Part shown: positions 43,571 through 51,811 of the stretch, piece by piece
Layout of the letters: each line of letters opens with the position of its first letter
How positions within the stretch are numbered: position 1 is the first letter of the stretch
Source: Bacteroidales bacterium
Lineage (GTDB): Bacteria > Bacteroidota > Bacteroidia > Bacteroidales > Tenuifilaceae
Length of the DNA stretch: 64,000 bases
Direction of reading: 5' to 3'
Assembly (NCBI GenBank): GCA_013141385.1
Contig: JABFRB010000005.1
Span: forward strand, 1-64,000
Notes under the pieces: generated by a model
What the model was told of the DNA's origin: nothing
Database searches by the model: none
Seen by the model: only the letters and a program-made list of their open reading frames with translations
Made by a program: the position numbers and the translations under genes

Positions 43571-44703
43571 GTTGGCTTCCGAGGATTTAAACGATTTAGT
43601 AATAATAACCCTCCATAGAAGAAGAGCGAATAGAAATCGTAAAATAGCGAAAGTAGCAATAATTTCTTTTCACTCAAACGATTCATCACTCCTTTTATTA
43701 TTGATAGTTGCACTACCCACCGCAAAATGAAGGCGCTACCAATAACCCATGGATAGTAAACCATCGCTAGTAAAGCAATTGTAGAACCAAAAAATAAAAT
43801 TCGGGAGGTAATTTCACCACTTAACATTATCTTAGATAATAGATTATATCTTTTTGAAGTCGTGAGGTGTCTACGCTTCTGATTCACCCATCGCTCATAG
43901 GTATCTCTGGGAATGGTTCTAGTATGCGCATCATGTCTAAATTCAACTCTTGTGTTAGAATCTTTTGCTACCTCATTGATAAACAGGTCGTCATCACCAG
44001 AACAGAGATGAGCATGTGAGGCAAATCCTTTATTCTTAAAAAACAGATCTTTTCTGTATGCCAAATTTCTACCTACACCCATGTATGGTCTACCGTTTAG
44101 TGCAAATCCCAAATATTGCATTGCTATAAATAGCCCATCAAATCGAATGATTTTATTTAAAAATCCTTTTTCCTCAAAAAAACCTCCATAACCTAATACA
44201 ATCTCACAATTATCAGAAAACCCATCAGCTATTGATGAAAGCCACTTCTTACTATTGGGTCTACAATCCGCATCAGTTAAAACGAGCCAATCATTTTTAG
44301 CTGCTTTAATACCAACAGTTAGGGCTAACTTTTTGTTATGGGTAAATTTCTCATCCTGCTTTATTGTCGTTATCCGAAGGTTATCGTATTTTTTCGCAAG
44401 CGCTTCAAGCGTATATTCGCTATTATCAGACGAACAATCGTTAACAACAACTACCTCAAAGTCAGGATATTCCTGCTCCATAACGGAAGGCAAAAAGGAT
44501 AATAAATTTTCCTCTTCATCTCGGGCGCAAATTATTACCGAAATAGGTAGTCTAGGTGTTAAATGCTCTTCCAATTTATTTTTGTGTAATACTACTTTTA
44601 GGTAAATTCCAAGATAGTAATATAGCTGAATTAGAAAGGAGATGATAAAAATTGAAACTAGTACTAATTCGTAAATAGTTGAATTTGAAATTATTTCTCT
44701 CAC
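43561..44703 (-). CDS. Family 2 glycosyltransferase, membrane-bound
   Basis: A 380-aa inner-membrane glycosyltransferase. A transmembrane helix (about 11-33) precedes a GT-A domain with V-I-I-C-A-R-D-E-E-E-N-L, V-N-D-C-S-S-D-N-S, the D-A-D nucleotide-sugar/metal motif (L-T-D-A-D-C-R) and a late Q-K-R-R-H basic pair like the Q/RxxRW of processive enzymes. Two or three C-terminal transmembrane helices follow. Acceptor and product are unknown. It is upstream of, and overlaps, the sigma factor gene. Confidence 0.88.
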   Translation of the reverse strand: MREIISNSTIYELVLVSIFIISFLIQLYYYLGIYLKVVLHKNKLEEHLTPRLPISVIICARDEEENLLSFLPSVMEQEYPDFEVVVVNDCSSDNSEYTLEALAKKYDNLRITTIKQDEKFTHNKKLALTVGIKAAKNDWLVLTDADCRPNSKKWLSSIADGFSDNCEIVLGYGGFFEEKGFLNKIIRFDGLFIAMQYLGFALNGRPYMGVGRNLAYRKDLFFKNKGFASHAHLCSGDDDLFINEVAKDSNTRVEFRHDAHTRTIPRDTYERWVNQKRRHLTTSKRYNLLSKIMLSGEITSRILFFGSTIALLAMVYYPWVIGSAFILRWVVQLSIIKGVMNRLSEKKLLLLSLFYDFYSLFFYGGLLLLNRLNPRKPTWR

Positions 44704-44968
44704 GGTAAAGTCTTATTAAAACGACGACAATGATATTAAACATTTTTGTGTTTACCAACATGAGTTTGTATTGTTAAATCAAGATTTGTTAATAGAAACA
44801 GCTTATAATATTAAATTGTTCGTTTTCATTGAATTATCAATATAGTATTGGCTGATCAAAGTCCTACTTTTTATTTCAGCAAAATTCTATATTTTAATAG
44901 ATAATTCAACAATAAATTGTACCCTAATGATGAATTTGAAGCAAATTATTTTCAACAATGTTTTTAAT

Positions 44969-44976
44969 TATCTTTG
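44969..44976 (+). promoter_or_regulatory. tgt: -7 box of tgt
   Basis: TATCTTTG matches TAnnTTTG exactly, 20 bp before the tgt ATG. Confidence 0.65.
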
Positions 44977-44995
44977 ACCCTGAAAAATTGGGCTA

Positions 44996-46126
44996 ATGGA
45001 TTTTATACTTGAACATACTGACAGATCGTCAAAAGCTCGTGCAGGGAAAATTGCAACAGATCATGGTGAGATATTAACTCCAATTTTTATGCCTGTTGGC
45101 ACGGTTGGAAGCGTAAAAGGTATTAATCATCAGGATCTGGAGAATGATATTAATGCTCAGATAATCTTAGGGAATACCTATCATTTGTACCTACGTCCAG
45201 GATTAGAGGTTCTTGAAGCTGCGGGCGGTTTACATAAATTTTCGAGCTGGAATCGTCCAATCCTTACGGATAGTGGTGGGTATCAGGTTTTTTCTCTTAC
45301 CGAAAATAGAAAACTAACACGCGAAGGAGCCACGTTCCGTTCCCATATTGATGGCTCAAAACACAAATTTACACCCGAATACGTCGTTGATATCCAGCGA
45401 ATTATTGGAGCGGATATTATTATGGCATTCGATGAGTGCCCACCGGGTAACTCCGATTTTGAATATGCACGTAAATCGCTTGATTTAACTCAGCACTGGC
45501 TCGATAGGTGCATTAAACAATTCGATAGTACTGAACCCAAGTATGGTTATGGTCAAACTATTTTCCCAATCGTACAAGGATGTGTATACCCTGATTTACG
45601 TCGCAGAGCAGCAGAATATATAGCTGAGTTAAACCGCGAAGGGAATGCGATTGGTGGCCTGTCGGTTGGAGAGCCTGCCGAGGTTATGTATGAAATGGTT
45701 GATGTTGTAAACGAAATTCTCCCTAAAGATAAACCTCGCTATTTGATGGGGGTTGGAACACCAGAAAACATCCTCGAAGGAATTGCTCTTGGGGTGGATA
45801 TGTTTGACTGCGTTATGCCAACCAGAAATGGTAGGAACGGCATGCTTTTTACTAGTGAAGGGATTATAAATATTCGCAACCAAAAATGGAAGGACGATTT
45901 TTCATCAATTGATCCAAATGGTCTATCTTTTGTTGATATAAGATATTCCAAAGCATATTTAAGGCATCTATTTATTTCGGCTGAAATGCTTGGCCCACAA
46001 ATTGCAAGTATTCATAATTTAGGATTTTACCTTTGGCTGGTAAAAGAGGCTCGCGAACATATTTTGCAAGATGATTTTGCAGCATGGAAAAATCAAATGG
46101 TTAAAAAATTATCAGCGCGATTATGA
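44996..46126 (+). CDS. tgt: tRNA-guanine transglycosylase lacking the zinc cysteines
   Basis: A 376-aa enzyme that swaps guanine-34 of certain tRNAs for the queuosine precursor preQ1. The catalytic core is intact: L-T-D92-S-G-G-Y-Q-V-F-S-L, G-G-L-S-V-G-E and the nucleophile region D-M-F-D-C-V-M-P-T-R-N-G-R. The zinc site is odd. Where bacterial Tgt normally has C-x-C-x2-C before Y-S-R-A-Y-L-R-H-L, this protein has P-N-G-L-S-F-V-D-I-R-Y-S-K-A-Y-L-R-H-L, with no cysteine. The distal I-H-N-L is kept. The gene overlaps lptG by 4 bp. Confidence 0.94.
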   Translation: MDFILEHTDRSSKARAGKIATDHGEILTPIFMPVGTVGSVKGINHQDLENDINAQIILGNTYHLYLRPGLEVLEAAGGLHKFSSWNRPILTDSGGYQVFSLTENRKLTREGATFRSHIDGSKHKFTPEYVVDIQRIIGADIIMAFDECPPGNSDFEYARKSLDLTQHWLDRCIKQFDSTEPKYGYGQTIFPIVQGCVYPDLRRRAAEYIAELNREGNAIGGLSVGEPAEVMYEMVDVVNEILPKDKPRYLMGVGTPENILEGIALGVDMFDCVMPTRNGRNGMLFTSEGIINIRNQKWKDDFSSIDPNGLSFVDIRYSKAYLRHLFISAEMLGPQIASIHNLGFYLWLVKEAREHILQDDFAAWKNQMVKKLSARL

Positions 46127-47217
46127 GAGAAAAATACAGATTAAAAACAATTGACTATTACATAATTCGTAAGTTTATTGGAACTTATCTGTTTGCTATT
46201 GCTCTTATAGTAGGTATTGCAGTAGTTTTTGATATTTCAGAGAAATTGGATGATTTCATGGAAAAGAAACCTCCACTGAGTTATATCGTATTCAAATACT
46301 ACCTTAACTTCATACCCTATTTTGCTAACCTATTCAGCTCACTATTTACTTTTATTGCAGTTATTTTCTTTACATCGAAAATGGCCTATAACACTGAGAT
46401 AATTGCAATTCTTAGCAGTGGTGTCAGCTTCAAACGGCTGATGTACCCATACTTTATTTCAGCAACAATTATCGCTGTCTTTTCATTTTTTCTCACAAGC
46501 TTTATTATACCGCCAGCAAATCGAGTGAGGCTAGATTTTGAGAATACTTACATAAAAAGGCCTTTTCAGAATAGCGATCACAACATCCATAAGCAGGTTC
46601 GCCCAGGGGTTTTTGTATACATGGAAGCCTATAACTCATTTAGCCAAACTGGCTATAAATTCTCTCTTGAACATTTTGTGGATGGAAAATTACAGTCAAA
46701 GCTAATGTCGGACTACGCACGATGGGATTCTACTAAGGGAAAATGGGCAGTTCAAAACTATTACATAAGAACATATCTTGCAGAAGGTCAGGATATTAAA
46801 AAAGGAGAAAGGATTGATACTTCTATCTTTATTACCCCCAAAGATTTTACAATGAGAACAAGCGTTGTTGAAACCATGAATCTTTTCCAATTAAATGAAT
46901 TCATAGACCAACAGCGCCTTCAAGGTGCCGATACCATTGATGTGTTTTTAATAGAAAAACACAGCAGACTTGCATTCCCTTTCTCAACCTTTATTTTAAC
47001 GTTAATAGGAGTATCCCTATCGTCCCGAAAGGTAAGAGGTGGTATAGGTTTACATATTGGTCTTGGTTTAGCTATTAGCTTCTCTTACATCCTCTTCATG
47101 CGATTCTCCACCATGTTTGCCGTTGGTGGTTCATTAACCCCACTCTCTGCGGTTTGGATCCCAAATATTCTATTTGCTATTATAGCAGTTGGGCTTTACA
47201 GAATGGCACCAAAATAA
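46123..47217 (+). CDS. lptG: LptF/LptG-family lipopolysaccharide export permease
   Basis: A 364-aa inner-membrane permease of the YjgP/YjgQ family, part of the ABC complex that pulls lipopolysaccharide out of the inner membrane. It has three N-terminal transmembrane helices (I-D-Y-Y-I-I-R-K-F-I-G-T-Y at the start is typical), a periplasmic beta-jellyroll of about 150 residues and three C-terminal helices. The start overlaps tgt (ATGA). The last 130 bp of the gene are duplicated, in decayed form, at 49459-49747, beyond the peptide locus. F versus G cannot be decided from sequence alone. Confidence 0.88.
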   Translation: MREKYRLKTIDYYIIRKFIGTYLFAIALIVGIAVVFDISEKLDDFMEKKPPLSYIVFKYYLNFIPYFANLFSSLFTFIAVIFFTSKMAYNTEIIAILSSGVSFKRLMYPYFISATIIAVFSFFLTSFIIPPANRVRLDFENTYIKRPFQNSDHNIHKQVRPGVFVYMEAYNSFSQTGYKFSLEHFVDGKLQSKLMSDYARWDSTKGKWAVQNYYIRTYLAEGQDIKKGERIDTSIFITPKDFTMRTSVVETMNLFQLNEFIDQQRLQGADTIDVFLIEKHSRLAFPFSTFILTLIGVSLSSRKVRGGIGLHIGLGLAISFSYILFMRFSTMFAVGGSLTPLSAVWIPNILFAIIAVGLYRMAPK

Positions 47218-47273
47218 GATACGCAAAATCTGTTTTTCACATAACTATCCGCCAATATACCATATTATTTATT

Positions 47274-47281
47274 ATTTTTGA
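47274..47281 (+). promoter_or_regulatory. -7 box upstream of the thiol-oxidase fusion gene
   Basis: TATTTTTG fits TAnnTTTG, 95 bp before the ATG at 47376. It shows that the locus has its own promoter after lptG. Confidence 0.45.
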
Positions 47282-47375
47282 CAATATAATTAGCACCTAG
47301 TCGTACTAATTATCAATACGTATGTATTGTACGGATTAGTCCGAATAATATATTATATCATAAATAATATATAAT

Positions 47376-48995
47376 ATGCCCATTAATGATTCATTTATTT
47401 TTATTATTCACAAATTACTTCGCTCAAACAACTATGTTATTAATAAAAAAGAGCTGATTTTTCAATTAAACAGCAATCCATTTTATCCTAGTTTGCGAGC
47501 TGTTACAGGTTCTTTACAGCACTTTGTTAAAGAATGCTCTGCCATTGAAATTCCTGTTAACAAAACAGTTTTATGCCAATTACCTCATACTTTTATTGCC
47601 CAAACAAAAAGAGATGGACAGGAACTTTTTGTTTATGTAGAAAACAATGAGAATAACATTACTATTTATTACGACTCTTTAGATAAACAGAAACTTTCGC
47701 AGGAGAGTTTTCTGGAAATATGGACAGGAGTAATTGTAGCAATTGAAAAAAACCCATTGCCTTCAAATAAGCAGTTATCTAAATATCGGGAAATATCTGT
47801 TGGCGTTTTAATTATTATAGTCCTTGGTATATTTATCAATAGTAATGCTGGCATTTTTGAATTCTCCCATTTCTCACTTTCACTTTTAGGAATTGTTGTG
47901 TGCTGGTTAATTATTATGTATGAAATGGGTATACAATCGAACATCCTTGACAAAATATGTTTGGAGAATAATGAAGTATCTGGTTGTGATGCCGTAATGA
48001 ATTCATCAGGGGCAAAGCTGTTTGGGGAAATAAAACTCAGCGATGTAGGTATAGTGTATTTTATGTCCTTATCCTTGATTTGGATGTTTTGTGTATTTTC
48101 TCATTCAAACCCAATAGGAATCGTTCTAATTTCGGGCATCGCAATACCATTTACAATTTATTCGATATTTTACCAGTTCTGGATTGTAAAAAAGTGGTGC
48201 CCATTATGCCTTTCTATAGTTGGCATTTTATGGTTACAAGCCTTATCCGTAATATTTTACAAGCACAATAGTTTATTATCCATGGAGAATAATTCTATTT
48301 TGATAGTATTATTCTCAATCGTATTTTCATCAATTTTATGGGGCTTTGCTGCTCCAAAAATCATAGCAGAAAAGAATTTCCATGAAATTAAAGCCAAGCA
48401 CTATCGATTTAAACGAAATTTTTCTCTGTATAAAAAAATTATTGCCTCTAACCCAAAGGTAGATGCTAAAATCAAAGGGATTTCTGAAATCAGTTTTGGC
48501 AATAGAAATACTCCTCTTAATTTATGTTTCATCACCTCTCCTTTATGCGGCTATTGTAAGGAGGTGCATACCATGATAGGGAAAATTCTGACATTGGCTG
48601 ATAATAATGTTCAAATTACAATACGATTTAATATAAATACGAATTCAACAAGCAGTTTTTCTGCTAGAATATGTAGTCGGTTATTGGAAATATTTCATGT
48701 ATCGGGTGAAAGTAAATGTATGGAAGCTTTAGATGATATTTATGGTGATATAGCACCTGCTAAATGGATTCAAAAATGGGGAGAAACGGAGAATAGCAAA
48801 TTTAATACTATCCTATTAGAGGAACGGAAATGGTGTTTAGATAACAATGTTGATTTCACCCCTGAAATTTTTGTAAATGGCAGGGAGTTCCCAAAGGAGT
48901 ACGAAAGAACAGATCTATTGTTTTTTATCGAAGACCTTATTGAAAATCACGCTAATGATCAAATAAATCAAGAATTAATTACGGAAAAGCAATAA
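47376..48995 (+). CDS. C39-like / VKOR / thioredoxin fusion (peptide disulfide oxidase)
   Basis: A 539-aa membrane protein with three parts. Residues 1-128 resemble the C39 peptidase fold of bacteriocin exporters (F-Y-P-S-L-R-A-V-T-G-S-L, ending W-T-G-V-I-V-A-I-E) but have no N-terminal catalytic Cys, so this part probably binds a leader rather than cutting it. Residues about 140-335 are a vitamin-K-epoxide-reductase-type membrane domain with the loop pair C195...C204 (V-S-G-C-D-A-V-M-N-S) and the C275-P-L-C278 active site. Residues about 375-535 are a DsbA-like thioredoxin domain with C391-G-Y-C394. Such fusions form disulfides in exported proteins. The Cys-rich peptide gene 83 bp downstream is the obvious client (inference). 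Confidence 0.82.
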   Translation: MPINDSFIFIIHKLLRSNNYVINKKELIFQLNSNPFYPSLRAVTGSLQHFVKECSAIEIPVNKTVLCQLPHTFIAQTKRDGQELFVYVENNENNITIYYDSLDKQKLSQESFLEIWTGVIVAIEKNPLPSNKQLSKYREISVGVLIIIVLGIFINSNAGIFEFSHFSLSLLGIVVCWLIIMYEMGIQSNILDKICLENNEVSGCDAVMNSSGAKLFGEIKLSDVGIVYFMSLSLIWMFCVFSHSNPIGIVLISGIAIPFTIYSIFYQFWIVKKWCPLCLSIVGILWLQALSVIFYKHNSLLSMENNSILIVLFSIVFSSILWGFAAPKIIAEKNFHEIKAKHYRFKRNFSLYKKIIASNPKVDAKIKGISEISFGNRNTPLNLCFITSPLCGYCKEVHTMIGKILTLADNNVQITIRFNINTNSTSSFSARICSRLLEIFHVSGESKCMEALDDIYGDIAPAKWIQKWGETENSKFNTILLEERKWCLDNNVDFTPEIFVNGREFPKEYERTDLLFFIEDLIENHANDQINQELITEKQ

Positions 48996-49078
48996 CAATT
49001 GATTGATATCTAAAAATTTTACAGACTAAAACCGAGGGTGTCTATAAAGTTCCGAGGTAAAATAATAACAAATAACTT

Positions 49079-49279
49079 ATGTTAAAAAATTTATTAAACA
49101 TCGATGGTGCAAAACTTTTAAACAAAGTTGCACAAGAAAACATTAAAGGTGGTAAACCTGTACCAAGAATGTGTGCACTCGGCGGAATTTGTCCTCCAGG
49201 GTTTTGCTGTAAAAGTGGTGTTTGCATTGACGATACTCCAGGACCCGATGGGACTATTCCTGCATGTGATTCTTACTAG
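49079..49279 (+). CDS. Double-glycine leader, cysteine-rich peptide precursor
   Basis: A 66-aa precursor. Residues 1-25 form a leader (L-K-N-L-L-N...A-K-L-L-N-K...I-K-G-G) of the Bacteroidota natural-product-precursor type, ending in the Gly-Gly at which C39-type exporters cleave. The 41-residue core has six cysteines, C32, C38, C43, C44, C49 and C63: spacing C-x5-C-x4-C-C-x4-C-x13-C, the order used by inhibitor-cystine-knot peptides. A Gly/Pro-rich C-terminal loop lies between the last two. No modifying enzyme other than the upstream disulfide oxidase is present, and the cleaving exporter is not in the window. Activity (bacteriocin, signal or protease inhibitor) is unknown. Confidence 0.72.
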   Translation: MLKNLLNIDGAKLLNKVAQENIKGGKPVPRMCALGGICPPGFCCKSGVCIDDTPGPDGTIPACDSY

Positions 49280-49292
49280 ACCATAATCACTC

Positions 49293-49335
49293 AGAGGTTA
49301 TCTTCAAAAAACAGAAGCAACCTCTTGTTTTGAAT
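49293..49335 (+). terminator. Possible terminator 1 after the peptide gene
   Basis: GAGGTT and AACCTC can pair around an A-rich loop, followed by TTGTTTTG. This is weak; the stronger hairpin lies just downstream. Confidence 0.4.
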
Positions 49336-49344
49336 GAACTAAAG

Positions 49345-49374
49345 ATACTATGGATAAAAATCCATAGTATTTTT
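49345..49374 (+). terminator. Intrinsic terminator of the peptide locus
   Basis: ATACTATGGA (49345-49354) and TCCATAGTAT (49361-49370) pair perfectly around a 6-nt loop and are followed by TTTT. It lies 66 bp after the precursor stop. Confidence 0.85.
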
Positions 49375-49458
49375 AGTTATAGGCTTTTCTCCCAACCATC
49401 CAATATATTCTCAATAGCCTCATTTTATTCTAGCAACTCTTAAAAATTCAAACCAACT

Positions 49459-49747
49459 CTTCTTATATTCTTTTCATGCTATTCTTCACTATGTTTGCCG
49501 TTGGTGGTTAACCCCACTCTCTACGGTTTGGATTCCAAATATTCTATTTGCTATAAGAACGTCAGTTCGATGTAAGATGTCATCCTGAGCGAAGCAAAGG
49601 ATCTAATTGCCTAAAACCCAGACATTTCTCCTCGTTCAGCATGACAAAGTAACAATCTAATAGTGAACTGAGAATCAATATATTATACTTACATCGAACT
49701 GACGTTATAATAGTAGTTGGGCTTTATAGAGTAGCACACCCAAATAA
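49459..49747 (+). pseudogene. lptG: Decayed duplicate of the lptG 3' end, interrupted by a foldback element
   Basis: The stretches 49459-49555 and 49707-49747 align with lptG 47081-47217: shared runs include ATGTTTGCCGTTGGTGGTT, AACCCCACTCTCT, CGGTTTGGAT, CCAAATATTCTATTTGCTAT and GTTGGGCTTTA. Differences are mostly transitions plus a 3-bp loss (TCA) in the middle and stop codons, so the copy is old and non-functional. The break between the two pieces is exactly filled by the 149-bp foldback element. Confidence 0.88.
49558..49706. mobile_element. 149-bp foldback (MITE-like) insertion
   Basis: Perfect 19-bp terminal inverted repeats: AACGTCAGTTCGATGTAAG (49558-49576) and its complement (49688-49706). 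Non-coding interior. It is inserted in the lptG-tail pseudogene at the TAT-TATAG position of the parent sequence; TATAAG on the left and ATAATAG on the right may be a short imperfect target duplication. Its ends do not match the TATGATTGTCC family. Confidence 0.8.
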
Positions 49748-49825
49748 GGAAAATCTATTCTATGAATTCCAAATTGATTTACAATTTAGGTGCTTGAATT
49801 CCTGAATAACCAAATATCCTAACAA

Positions 49826-49846
49826 AATATCGCAATTTGCGATATT
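49826..49846. repeat. Short palindromic repeat (TATCGCA type)
   Basis: AATATCGCAATTTGCGATAT plus one T is a near-perfect palindrome, related to those at 4917, 61510 and 61890. Confidence 0.6.
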
Positions 49847-50004
49847 CCAAAAATTTGAGAAAAGGTGATGTATATGAAACATGCCTCAATTTGAATGTTT
49901 TCTAATCAATCCTTTTAAAACATCCTCCTTAACGATACATTAAAATGATTTTTGTATTTCCACCTTACTTTTATGTCTCCTCAAATGCAGCATCTGACTT
50001 AGGA

Positions 50005-50874
50005 TCAATTCATAGGATATAGGCGACCTTCAATCGATTCAACTACACTCAAAGTTTCAATAGCGTTCTCGATACCAAAACTTAAAGCTGATTTTTCAGA
50101 TATTTCTTGTATGTAAAGTTCCAGGTTTGCCATGAATCCTTCATCATTAAGCAGAAATTCTGGGGTTCTTAGAATATCCTCTTTAAATGCCAAACTATAA
50201 ATAGGCAATTCTTTAAAATACCCATCTTCGCCGGAAAAGAAGCGTAGCATACATTTCTCTGGCTCATTTACCCTTGTTAAACTTAATGCTATTACGCTGC
50301 CATTATCATATTCCAATCGAAGGTTAATGGCTTTGGGTGATTTAGTAAAAAGAGGCAAACCGTTAACTCTGAGTTTTCTCAAGCCACATGGTTTTATTCT
50401 AATAAAAGAGGCAATATCATATATCAGCATTCGCAAAAAAGCATCATCACTTATAGCTAAACCTGCATCTCGGGTGAGCTGTAACATAAAGTAATTACTT
50501 ATAATTTCATCTTGTTTTATTAAGATTTCACCAGCACAGCCAAAACCAACTGGAACGCCTATTTCAAGAGACAATTCATTGACTTCAATTAGTCCTGAAT
50601 GGGTGTAATCAGGAAGGCTTGCTAAAAAAATATTCACCCCTCTTCTAAGCACTTTAGCTGCAAAATTTAAATAGTTGGAGCTGTCAAGAAATACGAATGC
50701 CACATCTATTTGAACAAGGAGTTCATCCTCCGACTCAAAAGTCAATGGTTTTGAAACTATTGATCTATCATGATTTTTGAAGAAAGCCCCAACCAATTCG
50801 AAGTTATTGCTCTTTGCTATTTTAAGCAATAATTCTATACTGACTGGATATTGAAAAAAGAAGCCTGCTTTCAT
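50005..50874 (-). CDS. Gfo/Idh/MocA-like protein, divergent
   Basis: A 289-aa soluble protein. The N-terminal 110 residues look like a Rossmann-type domain as in Gfo/Idh/MocA oxidoreductases (V-A-F-V-F-L-D-S-S-N-Y-L-N-F-A-A-K-V-L-R-R-G-V-N-I-F-L-A-S-L-P resembles the region after the nucleotide fold). The Gly-rich dinucleotide loop at the start is not recognisable, so it may not bind NAD(P). The rest is mixed alpha/beta and unassigned. No operon partner. Treat the family call as tentative. Confidence 0.45.
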   Translation of the reverse strand: MKAGFFFQYPVSIELLLKIAKSNNFELVGAFFKNHDRSIVSKPLTFESEDELLVQIDVAFVFLDSSNYLNFAAKVLRRGVNIFLASLPDYTHSGLIEVNELSLEIGVPVGFGCAGEILIKQDEIISNYFMLQLTRDAGLAISDDAFLRMLIYDIASFIRIKPCGLRKLRVNGLPLFTKSPKAINLRLEYDNGSVIALSLTRVNEPEKCMLRFFSGEDGYFKELPIYSLAFKEDILRTPEFLLNDEGFMANLELYIQEISEKSALSFGIENAIETLSVVESIEGRLYPMN

Positions 50875-51115
50875 CTGTATAAATTTTTATAAAAAATTAA
50901 TATAGTATTAGTTATCATTTTGCTTGGTATTCTTTATCAACATGGACATTTCATAATCTTATTTATATTTCAATAAAATCAATACATTTTTTTTATCGTT
51001 AAATATTCAATTAATTTTTCTTACACAAACTTATTCCAAATTACTTCAAACAAGAGGAGTTTTCAACTCTTTTTATCAACTAAATAGTAACACCCTAAAA
51101 TCTTAAAACTCCTGT

Positions 51116-51123
51116 TATCTTTG
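51116..51123 (+). promoter_or_regulatory. pcm: -7 box of pcm
   Basis: TATCTTTG matches TAnnTTTG exactly, 29 bp before the pcm ATG. Confidence 0.65.
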
Positions 51124-51151
51124 CAATGATAATTATTGCTTAATAGCCAAG

Positions 51152-51796
51152 ATGCAGGATTCATACAGACATAAAGGGCTCAGAAAGAATTTGGTTGAAG
51201 AAATTAGGTTGAAAGGAATTTCTGATCAACGAGTTTTAGATGCAATAAATCGTGTGCCTCGCCATTTCTTTATGGATAGCGGTTTTATCAACTTTGCATA
51301 TAAAGATTCTGCTTTCCCTATTGGTGCTGGACAAACAATATCACAACCCTACACGGTTGCTTTTCAAACCCAACTATTGAGCATTCAACCCCACGAAAAA
51401 GTGCTCGAAATTGGTACCGGTTCAGGGTATCAAACAGCAGTTCTTATTGAAATGGGGGCAAATGTTTTTACCATTGAAAGGCAAAAGGAATTATATTTAA
51501 AAGCAAAAGCGTTGCTTGAAAGAATGGGTTATCGTCCACATCTCTTTTATGGGGATGGATATCTTGGAATGCCTAGCTACGGGCCTTACAATAAAATTAT
51601 TATCACTGCCGGAACGCCTGAAATCCCTGAGAAACTAATTGAACAACTGGATATTGGAGGGAAATTAATAGCTCCTGTTGGTGACAATACTAGTCAAGTA
51701 ATGACTTTAGTAGAAAAAATTAGTGCCACTGAAAGTAAGATAACTAAGCATGGAAACTTTATCTTTGTTCCCTTATTAAAAGGGGTAAAACAATAG
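51152..51796 (+). CDS. pcm: Protein-L-isoaspartate O-methyltransferase
   Basis: A 214-aa SAM-dependent enzyme that methylates isoaspartyl residues in aged proteins and so starts their repair. Signatures: V-P-R-H-F-F, Y-K-D-S-A-F-P-I-G-A-G-Q-T-I-S-Q-P-Y, motif I V-L-E-I-G-T-G-S-G-Y-Q-T-A and I-I-T-A-G-T-P-E-I-P. Length is normal. It starts a likely operon with the metallo-hydrolase gene 15 bp downstream. Confidence 0.95.
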   Translation: MQDSYRHKGLRKNLVEEIRLKGISDQRVLDAINRVPRHFFMDSGFINFAYKDSAFPIGAGQTISQPYTVAFQTQLLSIQPHEKVLEIGTGSGYQTAVLIEMGANVFTIERQKELYLKAKALLERMGYRPHLFYGDGYLGMPSYGPYNKIIITAGTPEIPEKLIEQLDIGGKLIAPVGDNTSQVMTLVEKISATESKITKHGNFIFVPLLKGVKQ

Positions 51797-51811
51797 TATA
51801 AATTTAACATA

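Larger units (their letters stand above)
49280..50004. other. Intergenic region after the peptide gene
   Basis: No intact gene. In order: two hairpins after the peptide gene, the decayed copy of the lptG 3' end (49459-49747) interrupted by a foldback element (49558-49706), and a TATCGCA-type palindrome (49826-49846). The last 150 bp before the convergent gene at 50005 show nothing further. Confidence 0.7.
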
